Source of the DNA: Diadema setosum
Lineage: Eukaryota > Echinodermata > Echinoidea > Diadematoida > Diadematidae
Direction of reading: 5' to 3'
NCBI RefSeq assembly: GCF_964275005.1
Contig: NC_092704.1
Location: 11,100,871-11,164,870, forward strand
Length of the DNA: 64,000 nt
Of the stretch, positions 1 through 12,399 are shown piece by piece (position 1 is the stretch's first letter; each line of letters starts with the position of its first letter). The notes below the pieces were generated by a model. That model worked only from the letters and a program-made list of their open reading frames with translations. It searched no databases and was not told where the DNA came from. Position numbers and translations under genes: made by a program.

Positions 1-912
1 TATAATGCAAAACTCACTTAGTAAATCTACCTTCAGTGGCATAGAATATCAAAAGAAAGTAAAGAATATACAAGACAGAAGAAGGTAGTACAAAAAAAAT
101 AGAAAGTATTTCAGCCTATATAACAAAGCACACGACACACTTCACTGCAAACTTAGTATCACATACTATAGACATTGGCAAAAGAACGCGAATATTTTCT
201 ACAAACCTTCTCTAAACTACGCCATTTTGTCTATTAATGAATTCATGCAGTTCTCAATGCCAAACAAAACACATAGTTTTATCTTAGTTGTGGGATATAA
301 TTATTATCAATCACGATTTATACGCATCTATTCTGCAAAAAAAAAGGAGTAGAGTTACGTATGTGTAATCCCCTAATCTTTTTTTTTTTTAATAATACGA
401 CTCCGTTTCAGCTGCCGTTGTTTGTAACAATTATACACGATCATTAAAAATTGTATTGATAATCAATATCTGATAGCCAATAGAACATAACAATGTTCCT
501 CCCGCGCATTTTCTTTCCCCTGGGACTTTTTTTTTTTTTTTTTTATGGCGTTTCCCGCAAGTCGTATCGTGAATGAATGGATTCAGTGTGACGTCACAAA
601 TTCCAAGCAAAGTGAAAACTGTTTCAAAAAGTGGAAGCAAGATTCAAGACAGGTACAAAACGGTACAGTATGACAAAATGAACATCCATCGATATCTCCA
701 TTATATACTTCAAAAGCGGTTTTCTGTGCTATTTCTTTTTCTTGCGTTGTTGTTGTTTTTGTTTTAATGGCGTCTATCACTCAAGATTGAGTATTTACGC
801 GTTGAATAGGATGTGTAGTTTCTTCTCAAGTCACTTGTGACAGCACTTTGCTGGTGTACGACTTTTGAAGTATAGGTCCCTCCTGCAAGAAACTGGGGCG
901 GAGTGGTGTGGG
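1..912. other. 3' flank of the PLAC8 gene, no gene seen
   Basis: AT-rich DNA with T runs near 379-390 and 529-544. The short open frames on both strands show no domain and no splice context. This stretch should hold the 3' UTR of the minus-strand PLAC8-like gene, but I could not fix a polyadenylation signal. Confidence 0.5.
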
Positions 913-957
913 TTATTCGCGAGCCATTGCTTGACCCCCAGATATGCCTTCCCACTC
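913..957 (-). CDS. PLAC8-like exon 3 (C-terminus)
   Basis: The acceptor reads TTGTTTTCAG then GAGTGGGAAG on the minus strand. The exon encodes EWEGISGGQAMARE and a TAA stop. Phase 0 matches the preceding donor. The tail is weakly conserved in the family, so this exon rests on splice sites and phase. Confidence 0.75.
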   Translation of the reverse strand, partial: EWEGISGGQAMARE

Positions 958-3900
958 CTGAAAACAAGAATAAGAAATGAGAGGAACAAGAAATTATATA
1001 TTGACATCAGAATGTAAATGTAAATCATATCAAGACAATTAAGACGCTGTATATGAGGCCTAATTGAACAATTTAATGTGAGTGGCTTGTGCACATTTTC
1101 CTGAAGCAAAAAGTTTATGGTGGGAATGTAAACAGATGTAGGTATATACATGCATTTTTTTCTTTATTTGGTGTCATTAATTATAGAAACATAAGTGAAA
1201 TACTAGTTCTGAGTTTGTAGGTTTGGTTCAGTGGATGGGCTGATCAATATACAGCCCCCTTAATGAAGCAATAATAAACATAAATATTATAGATGAAAAC
1301 ATACATTTTGCAACACCATATCGTTGTGGAGTACATTTTGGATTCAGGATAATAAGTTCACGCTATATCAATACGCTGTCAATGTTCTTGTCATTGTCTA
1401 TAGATAAATAGATTAAACGTGGGGCATTGTGTCCCCCTCCACTGAATGAACCATAATTTTGAAATATCAAATCGATGTGGCCATATTGTTTGAGTGTGAG
1501 CGGTGTTGTGTTTGTCTGTGTGCGCGTGTGCTTGCTTGTCACTCACTGCACTAAGTCCAGCAGGTCACTATGGAAAAAGACTGGAAAAAATAATTATTAA
1601 ATGCATCTCTTAAAAATGATCAATAGTGCTGGTGCTGACTTACCAACCGTTCCTGGACTAGCGAACAGAGCGTGCAGAACCAAATAAGGAGCAGGTCATT
1701 CGTGTAGGACCCCTGCAGAAAACAAAATTGAGAAACAGGCATGATTATGCATTCGAACAGTATATATATATTTTTTTATTATTACTCACCTCGTTGTAGT
1801 GTTCATTTTTTTTCCAATCCCAAGATAGAAAAGCAAGATGTATACAGATTACACAAGGGAGAAGATCTGGAGAGAAAATATTCGAATGAAAATGATGTGG
1901 GATCGACATAACAGAGGGTCAGCGGCAGCTCAGTGTGCAGGCTCCATTATTATAGAGCACACCAATCTACACAATGTTTCGGTACTTTAAAGTATAAGAT
2001 ATCAACCAATGCATGCAGACAAACACGATTTAACTGATGAATTATGATATGACGTTCTTCAAACCTCCTAAACACAACGATAAGAAAGCACCACCTTTAT
2101 GCAAAAATAACCGTCATAAAATGTGTTGCCAAGTCCTATAATGTATGTAATTGCTTCATTCGTTCCAGACCGTTTCACATCATTGTGTGGTCAAATTAGC
2201 ATTCTTTTTTTTTTTTTTTTTTTGGGGGGGGGGGGATAAAGTGTTCCCTGCAAAAGCACACGTATTATAAGACGCAAGAAACATAGATTATGATTAGTCC
2301 TCTCATTTGAAATGATTACAGGTACCTTGTTGATAGCTTTACGAGGCATCCATCCTTATTGCAAAGCAATCTTTAGCAGTGGTTGATGGGTAATTTTGCG
2401 CGTATACAATGTATTCATGTTATACATTGAATATAAAGTGATTTCTGCGTTTATTCTTTCTGACTAAAGTATATCAAGGTATACTTTCGCAGTTAATCAC
2501 AGCTCAGCCATACTCCTCCACCTCCTTCTTCTATGATGGGTACGTCCCAACTGAAAACTAAAATATGGACAGATGATAATGATAATGATAATGAATAACA
2601 TTTATATAGCGCTTAATACTGATGTTTCTAAGCGCATTGATCCGGAAAAAAAGAAGAAAAAAATGATGAAGAAAAAGAAAGGAAAATGCCGCCTAACTCT
2701 CTTGCTAGCTATTTCAATTATCTTCCCCTCCCCGTACCTAAATAAATCAAATCAATATAGTTAATAATGAAGCTTATGGCGCAAATAAACAAATGAATAA
2801 ATAAATAAATAGAAAAGATCTCAGCAACTTGCTTCTTTAGTGTTATTAGTTTTGTTCAGTTATTAGTTTTATTGTCCACTAGGAGACTGCAATATATAAT
2901 CTTGGCTTTTCAGCACGTCTCCTCCCTTTTTTGATATTAATTCGATATCATTAGAAAGGTGCTTATCATTGCTAATATCACCTTCTCCTCGTTACTGCAT
3001 CGTATATATGAATATTGTGTAATTATGGGTAGGCCTATGATTTTTTGTATTGTTTGGAGCATAGGCGTAGCCAGGATTTTTTAGAGGGGGGTGTTTAACC
3101 CTATTAAGCCCAAGCTATTTTGACCCCTCGCAGGCCCGGGGGGGGGGGCAGATTTGGCCCCCCCCCCTTTATAACTTTTTTATTATTTGATGTATCATTG
3201 TTATATTTGGCACATGGGTAGAGTAACTCATACTCTACACGACTGTACATTTGAATTTTCTCAAGGTCACCCATGGAGGGCGTTAGTTTCCAAAATATAA
3301 AGAAATACATAGGAAATGTTCTAAAAACATGATTTTTCTGCATAATTTCTTTATCCCCATTATATATGTCTTATCATAGACCAATCATTTTCATATTTGT
3401 CACAAGTGATAAACAAGTGGAATCTTATTATTTGTTATGGTTGAAATTTCTCAAGGTCACCACATGGGGGCGCTATTCGTGTCAACATAATAATACATTA
3501 TGAGACCTGAGATGAAATGTTTGGGATGGGTACATGTACAGTTATGACATTTCATATTTGCATAATAGTGGAATTTCAAGATTACAAATTGAAAATATGA
3601 AGAACTAATGATGTTAGAGGCATAGCTTGGGTGAGGGAATCAAAATATCACAAAATAGAAGGGCAATCTTTAGAAAGTATTATTGTTTTCAATTATCTCT
3701 ATTATATCTATTGTTTTATGCCTTTGTCACATAAAAACACAGGAAATAATAAGAAAAACTTTCCAGGACCATAATTACTTCAAATTTTACTCGTTCAACA
3801 AATTTCAGCCAAGAAACACCCATTTCATCCACTGTAATGCTGATGAATAAAATGGGAACAGAAAAAAGATGCAAAATCTGACTGACATGGTTGTCAGTTT

Positions 3901-6900
3901 ATGGTTGCCATGGCAACCAGCAACATCAAATATAGCTGAATTATATATCAAAATGTTCGCAATAAGATTTTAGGAAAAGTCACCAAATTTGGTTGAAATC
4001 GGATAAAGGGCGAAGGAGTGGCAAATGAAAATCTGGTAGGGGGGGGGGGCATAATGTGCCCCCCCCCCCCCCGACACCGGGCGTCTTTTATATTTTTTCG
4101 TAAAAGACGCACGGTGTCAATTCGTTGTGCGCTCGATGGCTGTAGAGAGCACGGTCGCGCATCATCCATACGGGGAGTGAATCCGTGGCCCAAACATAGC
4201 CCGGACGCAGCAGAAGTTTCTCATGCAGTAGCCTAAAATTGCTACGTCGTGTCTGTGGGCTCCCAAATCCGTATGCTTTTGCCAACGGACGTTGAACAAG
4301 TGTGTGTGTGTCAACGGCGTAAATCCGTGCTGAGGAGTGTGGGGGGGGGGGGGGGGGGTGATCGGCGATAGTCACCATCACCACGATTACAAGCCCATAA
4401 CCGGACGGGTGCAGCCAGTGACGTACCGTGGCGGGTTGGTCAAGACAGGGGGAGGGGGGGGGGGGCACCTCGTGGAAAAGTAATTTTGAGGGTGTGTATG
4501 CATGCTTGTGCGTGCGTGCGTGTGTATGTGTGTGTGCGCGTATGTGCGTGTGCTGTCAGTCTGGAAACTGTAATGGGGACTGCAATACATAACGGAATAT
4601 GATACATTCCACTGCGCAGTCATTTTTTTCCTTATGGATTATGGAATGACGGTGTGAAACGACAAATTACTGGCAGCAACATCAGGAGAATTACATAACA
4701 ATTGAAATGAATGCGAGCGAGCGGAGCGAGCGAGGTTGAAAATTTTGACATTTTACAGTCCCCAAACTGCCGTTTGTAGCTATATTTTTTCGCTTTGGAA
4801 ATTAAGTGGGCGCACCGGACGCAACTGCTGGCAATTACTGGTACCAGGGAGGTGGAAAACCACCTCCCTGCTGGTACCAACATCAGCAGAATGGCATAGC
4901 GATTAAATGCGAGTGAGCTTGAAAAATTTGATATTTTGCAGTCCCAAAACTGCCGTTTGTAGCTATACTTTTTTGGCTTTGGAAATTAAGGGGGGGTGCA
5001 ACGGCCGCAACTGCTGTCAATAACTGGCAGTGACATCAGGAGAATAGCATAACAACTAAATGTGAGCGAGTGGAGCGACTGAGCTTGAAAATTTTGACAT
5101 TTTACAGTCCCCAAAGTGCCGTTTGTGGCTGTATTTTTTCGCTTTGGAAATTAAGGGGGGCACACCGGGCCAACTGCCGGCAATTACTGGCAGCAACATC
5201 AGGGGAATGGCATAACGATTAAATGCGAGCGAGCGAAGCGAGTGAGCTTGAAAATTTTGACTTTTTACAGTCCAAAAACTGTCGTTTGTAGCTATATTTT
5301 TCGCTTTGGAAATTAAGGGGGGGGGGGCGCACCGGGCGCAACTACTGGCAGTTACTGGCAGCAACATCAGGAGAATGGCATAGCGATTAAATGCGATCGA
5401 GCGGACCGAGTGAGCTTTAAAATTTTGACATTTTGCACTCCAAAAACTGCCTTTTGTAGCTATATTTTTACGCTTTGGAAATTGAGAGGGTAGTCAATGG
5501 TGTCGGTTTATGTTCATGATTTGGGGAGGTATGACCAGCGAGGGGACGTCGAAGTGACCAAATGGGGGAAGGATATCCAAAACCTGCACTTTAGAACATC
5601 CTCTAATATTATTGTTTGTGTTTGTGTGTGTGTGTGTGTTTTATATACATGAAAAAGTTAGGAAATAGCCCAGGTCAAGTCTTATTATTGGCAATGCAAG
5701 GCATTTTGATATAGACTAGTATGTAAAGCAACACTGCAAAATCATTAATGATCTAGCTTTGAACGAAGCGTAAGGTACAAAGGTGTACATTCTACATCGA
5801 ATTGCGCAACGTTATACAGCGACTCTTTTTGCCGTTCGGATGTTCTGAGTACACTGCACACATCCTGCTTATATTCAGAATGCCAACCAGGAATCATGCT
5901 GAATCGCAATATTTTGTCGGCTCCGGACTTTTTGCACAATGTCTCACGTTATATACCTCTTTAATTATGGTTACAAGAAATCTTAGAAAAATATCTTATT
6001 TCTTGATCCCCCTTTCATGTCGATTTCAAAAGCAGTTTAGTAACCCTTGAATTACCATTTTGGTAAGTTTTTTATTCTTTTTTTTTTACGAGCGGATGCG
6101 GGGGGAAGCTTGGCGCCCCCCCACCCCCCCCCCCCCCACACACACACACTTAACAGGGATCGAATGTACCACTGCATGAAATATAAAGTATGAGGAAAGT
6201 GGTAGCAAAAATATGAAGACTTTTTGTTTTTGTTTGTTTTTTTTTTCTTCTTTTGCTTGTCAGCCGACTTTTGGTGGAAAATCAGACCTTGAAAGAACGA
6301 GGAGTTTTTGCTGTTGTTTCTCTTATCTTTTGATTTTCTTTCTTCTTGACTGACAGGTGATTTTGACCCCCCCCCCCTTTAAAAACGTAGCATAGCCCTG
6401 AATAATGCCCAAATATATTCAATGAAATGCTAATATGGATCTCCATTTCTTTGTATGTAATAACGTACCGGTATTATCTTCCTGTAGGTATTGTATTTTT
6501 CTATTTTCTTGATTTAAGTCAATAAAGTAATCATCCCAGAGGCATCGTTCTGTAATGATGGTGGGTGGGGGAGGGACTTGGAGTTGGAATATCTGTGCGA
6601 GGGAGCGGAGCGACCGAATGGGGGGAGGGTGTGGGAGGGGGATACCCCCCTCTCAGACGAGGAAGATTTTGTATTTTCAGACCTGAAATTAAGCGATCTG
6701 GTGCACACTTTTGGTGAAATTTTGGATTTACATGTTTACAATGTAGGCCTATAGGGCTATACTATTTGACGTTGTCAACGTCTGGGTCATACCTTATGTC
6801 GATATTACTGTCTTTGCGAGCGAGCGAGCGAAGCGAGCGAGCGCTTGAGAAAATTATGTATACATTATCCTACAAGACTATTCAGCTCTGTTACCTGTCT

Positions 6901-8966
6901 GGAGGCGGGCGTACGAACGTCATGCAATATGCCAAAATTGATGCAATCACATTTCTGCTTCCTCCATTTTTCCCTCAAATTTCGGGGGGGGGGGATGATT
7001 GTACAGGCCATCCCCCCTCCTCCATTTCAGGGAGGGGGGATATATCCCCCCCCCCCATCCCCCGGGATTTACGCCCATGGTGTTTTTTTTTTTTTTTTTT
7101 GAGGGGGGGGGGAGGGCAATGCACGGTGCAATGTGCGTCCCTCAAGAACATACATGCATCCCCCGGTAATATTGGAGGAGTTCAAAAAGGGGCATTAAAT
7201 GCAAATAATTTGATATTAAATGATTTTAGACATTAAGTGTAAAATCTTAGTCAATACCTAGTTGAATCATTACAAAAAATCTTTCATTGCAACAACTTCC
7301 CATTTTCGTCTTGCACAGATGCACTGCGTTGGCGAATAAAATATTCCCACACCAGACACTACAGAACAGAACTAACTTAGGTCTGCTGATACTGGCACGT
7401 CATGACAGGGCTATTAGGAGTGTCGATCGTGAAAAAAATTAGGAACTTTTAGTTTTGTGCGCCTCCGCCAACAAAAAAAAGGAAGAAAAGAATAAAACCC
7501 GGATATGAATGGAACTAATAATTATATTATCAAAACTCATTCAAATTATTGCATATCATTTTAAAATTCAAAATTTCAAAATTTGTGGTCAAATCATGAG
7601 ACAGAGTAATAGTAGCTTAACTTTGGAGGAATAAAAATTATTCACTTTCCGGAAATGGAAGTGGCAGCTAAAGGCTTTTGTTTTTATATTAGTGTTAATA
7701 GTCTGGATCCCCCCCCCCCCGCACACACACACACACAAATTAGCTTAAATTAACTTTAATTATTAAGAACAAAAAATCAAAATTTGAGGCAGTGCATTGT
7801 GTAGCGTTTTTTCTCACTTTATTTTGGGAAAATAAGGAAGTTGATAATTTGGCAAAAAGCCGAAAGGTTCAGCTCCTGTCCCCTCCGCCGACGAAATTGT
7901 GCTCGTATAACCAATGTTACTACTAGTAATAAATGTATGAAGCATCAGTATAGTTAAGACTTAAGACCCCAATTTCATGAATTACTTTTACAAAAGATAA
8001 TGGAGAGGGGAAGACCGGATAGATCGCCGTTTTTGGTGTAACGCCTGCCATGCATAATTATGGAAAAGGGCGCAAAACAGCATTGGATAAGTAACCGACG
8101 CATTTTGTGTATAAACAAATGGGAGAACCTGACCCAGACCACACCCGTGTAGCCAGGGGGACGATGGGTGTGGTCGCCCCTAAAACGCAAAAAAAAAAGG
8201 AAAAGAAAAAACATGAAGAAAAAAAGGAGTAAAAAAGACAAGAAGGTGAGGAAAGGAAAGAAGAGAAGTAGAAACGTCGATGCTTCGATAATACACAAAG
8301 CGCGTCACAGAATCGGTATAGCATGCATTGCACACACATAATAATAATGCATCATACACAATTTACGGTACCGCGTACGGTATAATACCGGTAAACGGTG
8401 AACATTATGCGCAATGTATCTTCGCGATTCGGCCAGAAAGCAAAGCAGGGAAGAGAGAGAGAGAGAGAGAAAGAAAATGAACACAAAAGAAAGGAAAGGC
8501 GGAATTCAAAACGGAAATAAAAGCGGTGAAGACAGCTTTTGTTTCATTTTTTTAACATCTAAACATTGTTGAAGAGGGGTGTTGAACAGCTCAAACACCT
8601 CCCTTTTGCCCAAGGGAGGTGTTTGAACACCTCAAACACCCCCATTTCGGCAAAGGGGGGTGTTTGAACACCCAAAACACCCCCCCCTCGCTACGCCCTT
8701 GGTTTGGAGATGAAATGAAAATGAAATAAAATGATAATAAGATGACAACTTACATCAATCCCCTTCGCTTCTCTTGTCTTCCCCCTTATCGTGGTCATAG
8801 ACCAGAGTCCCACACATCCCAGCATTGACAGGCAGCCGTACAGGACGCAGCTCTCCCCGACCGACTCCGCGTTCTTGCCCGCCGTGTAGCAGGGCGCGAG
8901 GTAAGTAATCACGCAGATTCCGATGTTGGCAAAGCAACCGAAGGTGCCGTTTTTCCATTCACCCAT
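913..8966 (-). CDS. PLAC8/cornifelin-family protein, three coding exons, 108 codons
   Basis: Spliced gene on the minus strand: exon 1 8966-8754, exon 2 1712-1644, exon 3 957-913. Each junction has GT-AG sites and all are phase 0. Residues 1-71 begin MGEWKNGTFGCF and carry the cysteine-rich PLAC8 start, then CYTAGKNAESVGESCVLYGC and the IRGKTREAKGID stretch just before the first junction. Exon 2 continues GSYTND...FCTLCSLVQERL, matching the family pattern IRGKIREKxGIxGS followed by a C..C and a QE. PLAC8 proteins are small (about 100-150 residues) membrane-associated or cytosolic proteins; relatives include cornifelin, onzin and plant FW2.2/PCR, with varied roles in growth, ion handling and differentiation. 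Several cysteines usual in the CC-rich core are replaced here (IWFCTLC rather than CCxxCC). An additional 5' coding exon cannot be excluded, because an AAG just before the ATG could be an acceptor. Confidence 0.88.
958..1643 (-). other. PLAC8-like intron 2
   Basis: About 690 bp, AT-rich, with GTAAGT donor and TTTTCAG acceptor on the minus strand. No repeat or nested gene was recognised in it. Confidence 0.75.
1644..1712 (-). CDS. PLAC8-like exon 2
   Basis: 69 bp, exactly 23 codons: GSYTNDLLLIWF then CTLCSLVQERL. The acceptor is TTTTCTGCAG and the donor is GTAAGT. The GS...CTLC...QE pattern is the second conserved block of PLAC8 proteins, which makes the exon recognisable despite its size. 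Confidence 0.88.
2592..2640. repeat. Copy of a dispersed repeat with TATATAGCGCTTAATACTG
   Basis: Preceded by a run of GATAAT. A nearly identical stretch of about 35 bp lies in inverted orientation at 25547-25581, also next to a short ATTAAC repeat. The conserved GCGCTTAATACTGATG segment next to a simple repeat suggests the 3' end of a dispersed retroelement. Confidence 0.55.
3060..4118. repeat. TTAACCC-headed dispersed repeat with G/C-run palindromes
   Basis: Begins near GGCGTAGCCAGG, with a TTAACCCTATTAAGCC head at 3095 that resembles the left end of the repeat at 60161. A G-run/C-run inverted pair lies at about 3139-3170 and another at 4040-4072. The right terminus is not clear and no protein is encoded. 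It may be two merged elements. Confidence 0.5.
4072..4118. repeat. CpG-rich hairpin
   Basis: GACACCG, one base, GCGTCTTTTA on one side pairs with TAAAAGACGC, one base, CGGTGTC on the other, with a short T-rich loop. It sits at the edge of a G/C-run repeat and starts a short CpG-rich segment to about 4250. Confidence 0.65.
4660..5480. repeat. Satellite, about five copies of a 165-200 bp unit
   Basis: Each unit has CAACATCAGGAGAATGGCAT, then GCGAGCGAGCGGAGCGAG, then TTGAAAATTTTGACATTTT and a CCGTTTGTAGCTATATTTTT block. Copies start near 4672, 4878, 5030, 5196 and 5360. The overlapping open frames are artefacts of the repeat. Confidence 0.85.
6080..7130. repeat. Low-complexity G-run/C-run and GCGAGCGA repeats
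   Basis: C runs near 6116-6136 and 6367-6379, a GCGAGCGAGCGAAGCG block near 6817-6842, and G/C runs with a T20 run at 7081-7100. The 156-residue open frame here encodes only low-complexity residues and is not a gene. Confidence 0.6.
8455..8470. repeat. GA microsatellite
   Basis: Short run of GA dinucleotides inside PLAC8-like intron 1. Confidence 0.7.
8575..8690. repeat. Two tandem stem-loop units, AGGTGTTTGAACACCT type
   Basis: Two adjacent hairpins of about 45-50 bp. The first pairs CAAACACCTCCCTT with AAGGGAGGTGTTTG; the second pairs CAAACACCCCC with GGGGGGTGTTTG. They end in CTCGCTACGCC, a segment seen in reverse as GGCGTAGC at 3064. Confidence 0.75.
8754..8966 (-). CDS. PLAC8-like exon 1 with start codon
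   Basis: 71 codons from ATG at 8966, ending ...REAKGID before a GTAAGT donor. Contains the main PLAC8 signature. The ATG is the first in the open frame and sits where the conserved W..GLFxCF block begins, so N-terminal extra residues seen in some relatives are absent or lie in an unseen 5' exon. Confidence 0.88.
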
Positions 8967-11900
8967 ACTTGCAGAGATTTTGTTTTGCTTTCCTCTTGTT
9001 TCTTTTCTTTTTTCAATTTATTATATTCCCGAGGGATTACTATATTCTCCAGAAGCACATAAAATAGGAGATGGCTATATCCAATTTGAAGTCCACGCTC
9101 GCGCAGAGTGCAGGGAAAGGACGACTTGGAAAGTATAAGATCCTACAAGCCACGCAAAAATCGGGAGAGTGGTCCACAAACGACAGTGTTTCTCTAATGA
9201 GAAGAGGAGTTCAGAAGAGAGAGAGAGAGGGGGTGGGAGAGAAAGAAGATGAACGAATTGTTCATTTTTGTTGGGGGTGGGGTGGGGAGTCTCGTGTAAT
9301 GAATTAAGGATTGTTGAAATACGGAGTCTGATTGGTCGGCTATTCTTTCCCCGGCTTACTTCGGCGTCGCGTGTTGTCAATGGAAACGTGGATACGGTCA
9401 AGGACGATTCACGACAGTAATCGATCGCTGTTGAGGAATTGTCACGATCTAGGGAAATACTTTATTGGTGGGTCTTCACGTCCGATACGCATTATCGCTC
9501 CTCCCCCATCTCCGACACTCGGAAAGCAACGAAAATGTGTGCAATAAACCAGTGAATGCAATGATGATTTATAATTAAAGGGTCTAGGTATTTCAGTTTG
9601 TATATGGCTTGCCACTGACTGACTGACCTATAAAGACTGAAAACTTGTTATTTTTTCCATAATCAACAATGCTGTTAGAATTAAAGGCTATAAAGTTATC
9701 ATTTATCAATTATTTTGCAGGTACAAATATTTCTGTGATTATGATATGCAAGTGTACAATCAATTTTTAAAGAACAGAGGATGTGCATATCATAATCAAC
9801 CTAATACGCTAAAAGAGTTCCCTTTATGAACTCTAACATTGGAAAGAGGAGAGTCAAGTTAAGACCATGAAAATGAAGAGTTGTATTTATGTACTTTTTA
9901 TTTATTCGCGACATACTTCAACAGGGACATTTCATCTAATTCTGCTGGTATCCGCAGCAGACCTACTTTTCAATTCAGCCCTGTATACAGTATACATTAT
10001 CAAAATAAAAACAAGCCCAACGAAAAGCAAAATTTATCCAGTATATACGAATAGCTCTTTATATAAACAGTAGTGAGTAATATAGAAGACAAAGTAGGTA
10101 CCAGATAAACAATATGCAAATCAACAGAATACAGCATCAAAGACATTATTTTAGTTGTGCTTGGCATACTGTATAATCGCATTAAGTATACCAGTATAGA
10201 TACTACATCTAATATCGTATATATAGATATATTTCTGATCAAAAGTTTTAGTGTCAGATTGATTTTATTGCTGCATTTAGATGAAAATTGTACATGAATT
10301 AGCGGTACATGTATCTGAACAAAAAAACAACAACTACATGATGAATTCACAGTGTAATGATCACGATGATCTTTGAACCATTTTGATGAGAGAAGTCAAT
10401 GGTACACTTATTTCCAGTTTGAGAGAGAAGAGAAAAATTCAAGTCTGCTAAATATTTCAAGCAGGTGCATGATAGTGATGGCAGCCTCAGGGAAATAAAA
10501 AACATTCACAGAAATGCGCAATTTGCCCTTGAAACTTGTCTTGTGCTATATACCTTATACAGTGCCTTATAAACGAAAAGAAGAAGCAACGTGAAAGGCT
10601 GAAGTTGTAACAGGCACCGTATCACATCATGCACAAGTAAGTCCGAGTTCGATGATGTAGAAATCTAACAAGTTAGTTAGGCATAGGGTCTAACGTGACG
10701 GTTAGGGCCTAGCTAGGTAATGCTAGGGCCTAGTGAAGGGCTAACTATGTTAGGGCTATATTTTAGACTGCTAGTGCTAGTGCTAACTAAGTTCAATTAC
10801 ACAATGACCTGTCTTGATCATTTCCTACCTCATAATTTAGAACTTTTATGCCATGGTCGGCTGTATGATACTTAGTAGCCCTACTACATCGACCACCCTC
10901 TTGTAATAAACCGACCGTGTATTAATTGGCGCACTGAACGCATACTAGAGTAGTACTAGTACGCACTTCACAGCACGCAAAGCACATAAAAATGGATTGG
11001 CTTTGACTGATAATGAGGATGGTGTGGGAAAGCGCGAAAATTCACCGTTCATTAACAAAGTTTAATGGTTTTAATCAAGGACAAAATTTCGAATGAATAT
11101 CTTCACCGAATCGTAATGTAATGTCTATGGAAGTTTCTAAAAAGCTTCGTACAACACGGTGCTCAATACAACTCGGTTTGCGTGCATTGTCAATGCAAAA
11201 ACAGCGGTCGATCTCAAGGAGCGTTACCGCGGGGAGCTGAAACGAGGGCAAGTTCAATGGCGATATTTTTGCACTGAAACTCCGAATAGAAAAGGGAACA
11301 AAGGCATTTGATAGCCTAGCTCTGGATTTTCTCGATCACGTAGGTCAAGTTTTTTGCATTTCATGAATTTCAGTGTTCAATATTCTTATCAAGCAAATAA
11401 ACATTAGGCGGTCGATGAGTAGTAGGTCCAACCGTACAACCAAAATCTACTGTAAACATAACGAACCCCCTAAAATCCAATAGTAAAGTGCAAGTTAAGT
11501 TCTGCTACTTTTGCTGGAGCAATTCATTCTTTACTGAGCATCATTGCCATCAATGATGCTCGATGAATTAAGGTCTACGTAAGCTTCCAGTAGAAAAAAA
11601 GGCCTAGAGCCCCTATAGAAAATGAAGATAAAGACAGAAAACAGATTGTGGTGTTTTTAACGCACAATATAGTCTATGCACCACATGTAAACTTAATGCC
11701 TGTAGTAATAATATACATGTACCACCTTAGTAGAGTTCTATTTGTTTCGTGTAGGTAGGTGGTTTGGAACCAATCTTTGGCACTTTTGTCACTTTCGAAT
11801 AAGTTTCTATGCAAAGATTAGGAGCTTTCTTCTCAGTCTGTCAAGATTTCCATGCCAAACGAAGCACATTGTGCAAATTCACACAAACTTGTGAGAAAAA

Positions 11901-12399
11901 CGTTTATGAAATGAACAGTTTTGCAGAAGCTAATGATCATGCATAATTCACTCCATCATTTATGTTTTTGTTATTGAGTATTATATTTTTTTCCATTTGG
12001 TTTATAGCATTCTTTCTGGGCCACCCTTAATATGATTACAAATGCAATCTTGTTCCCTGATTTGTACAGATCAAGCAAGACTTCAGCCAGGAGATCATGG
12101 CTGAAGACAGGATGTTTGCAGCATGGCCATGTATGCTGACAAAGTACTCTAGTATGGGGAATCAAGATGTCCATCGTAGCAAACGCTGATTATTCGTCAC
12201 ACGGGTGACACCGATGGCCTTTCCCAAGGTACATTTTCAATAGTATTGCTCTGTGAAGAGATTCTAATCTACAGCCCCAGTACCACCCTTTCCTTTTTTG
12301 CATTTGAGTTAAGGTGAATTTATTAACAACATTAACAGAATACTTACAGTATGTACATGACTATAAAAAAAATTGTTAGACCGAGAAATTCATTCAATG
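8967..12399. other. Intergenic stretch upstream of PLAC8-like, no gene supported
   Basis: The proximal part (8967-9500) should contain the minus-strand promoter. A GA-rich block lies at 9208-9250. 10670-10790 has several TAGGGC-type short repeats. The remainder is AT-rich with short, incoherent open frames. Confidence 0.5.

Larger units (their letters stand above)
1713..8753 (-). other. PLAC8-like intron 1, repeat-filled
   Basis: About 7 kb intron containing a T-run/G-run block (about 2203-2236), a TTAA-CCC repeat head (3095), G-run/C-run palindromes, a CpG-rich hairpin (4072-4118), a 165-200 bp satellite (about 4660-5480), GA repeats near 8455-8470 and paired stem-loops (8575-8690). The open frames in it are low-complexity or shadow frames. 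Confidence 0.8.

Noticed and set aside
6766-7236. 156-residue open frame
   Set aside because: Crosses G-runs, C-runs and a T-run, with no domain and no splice context.
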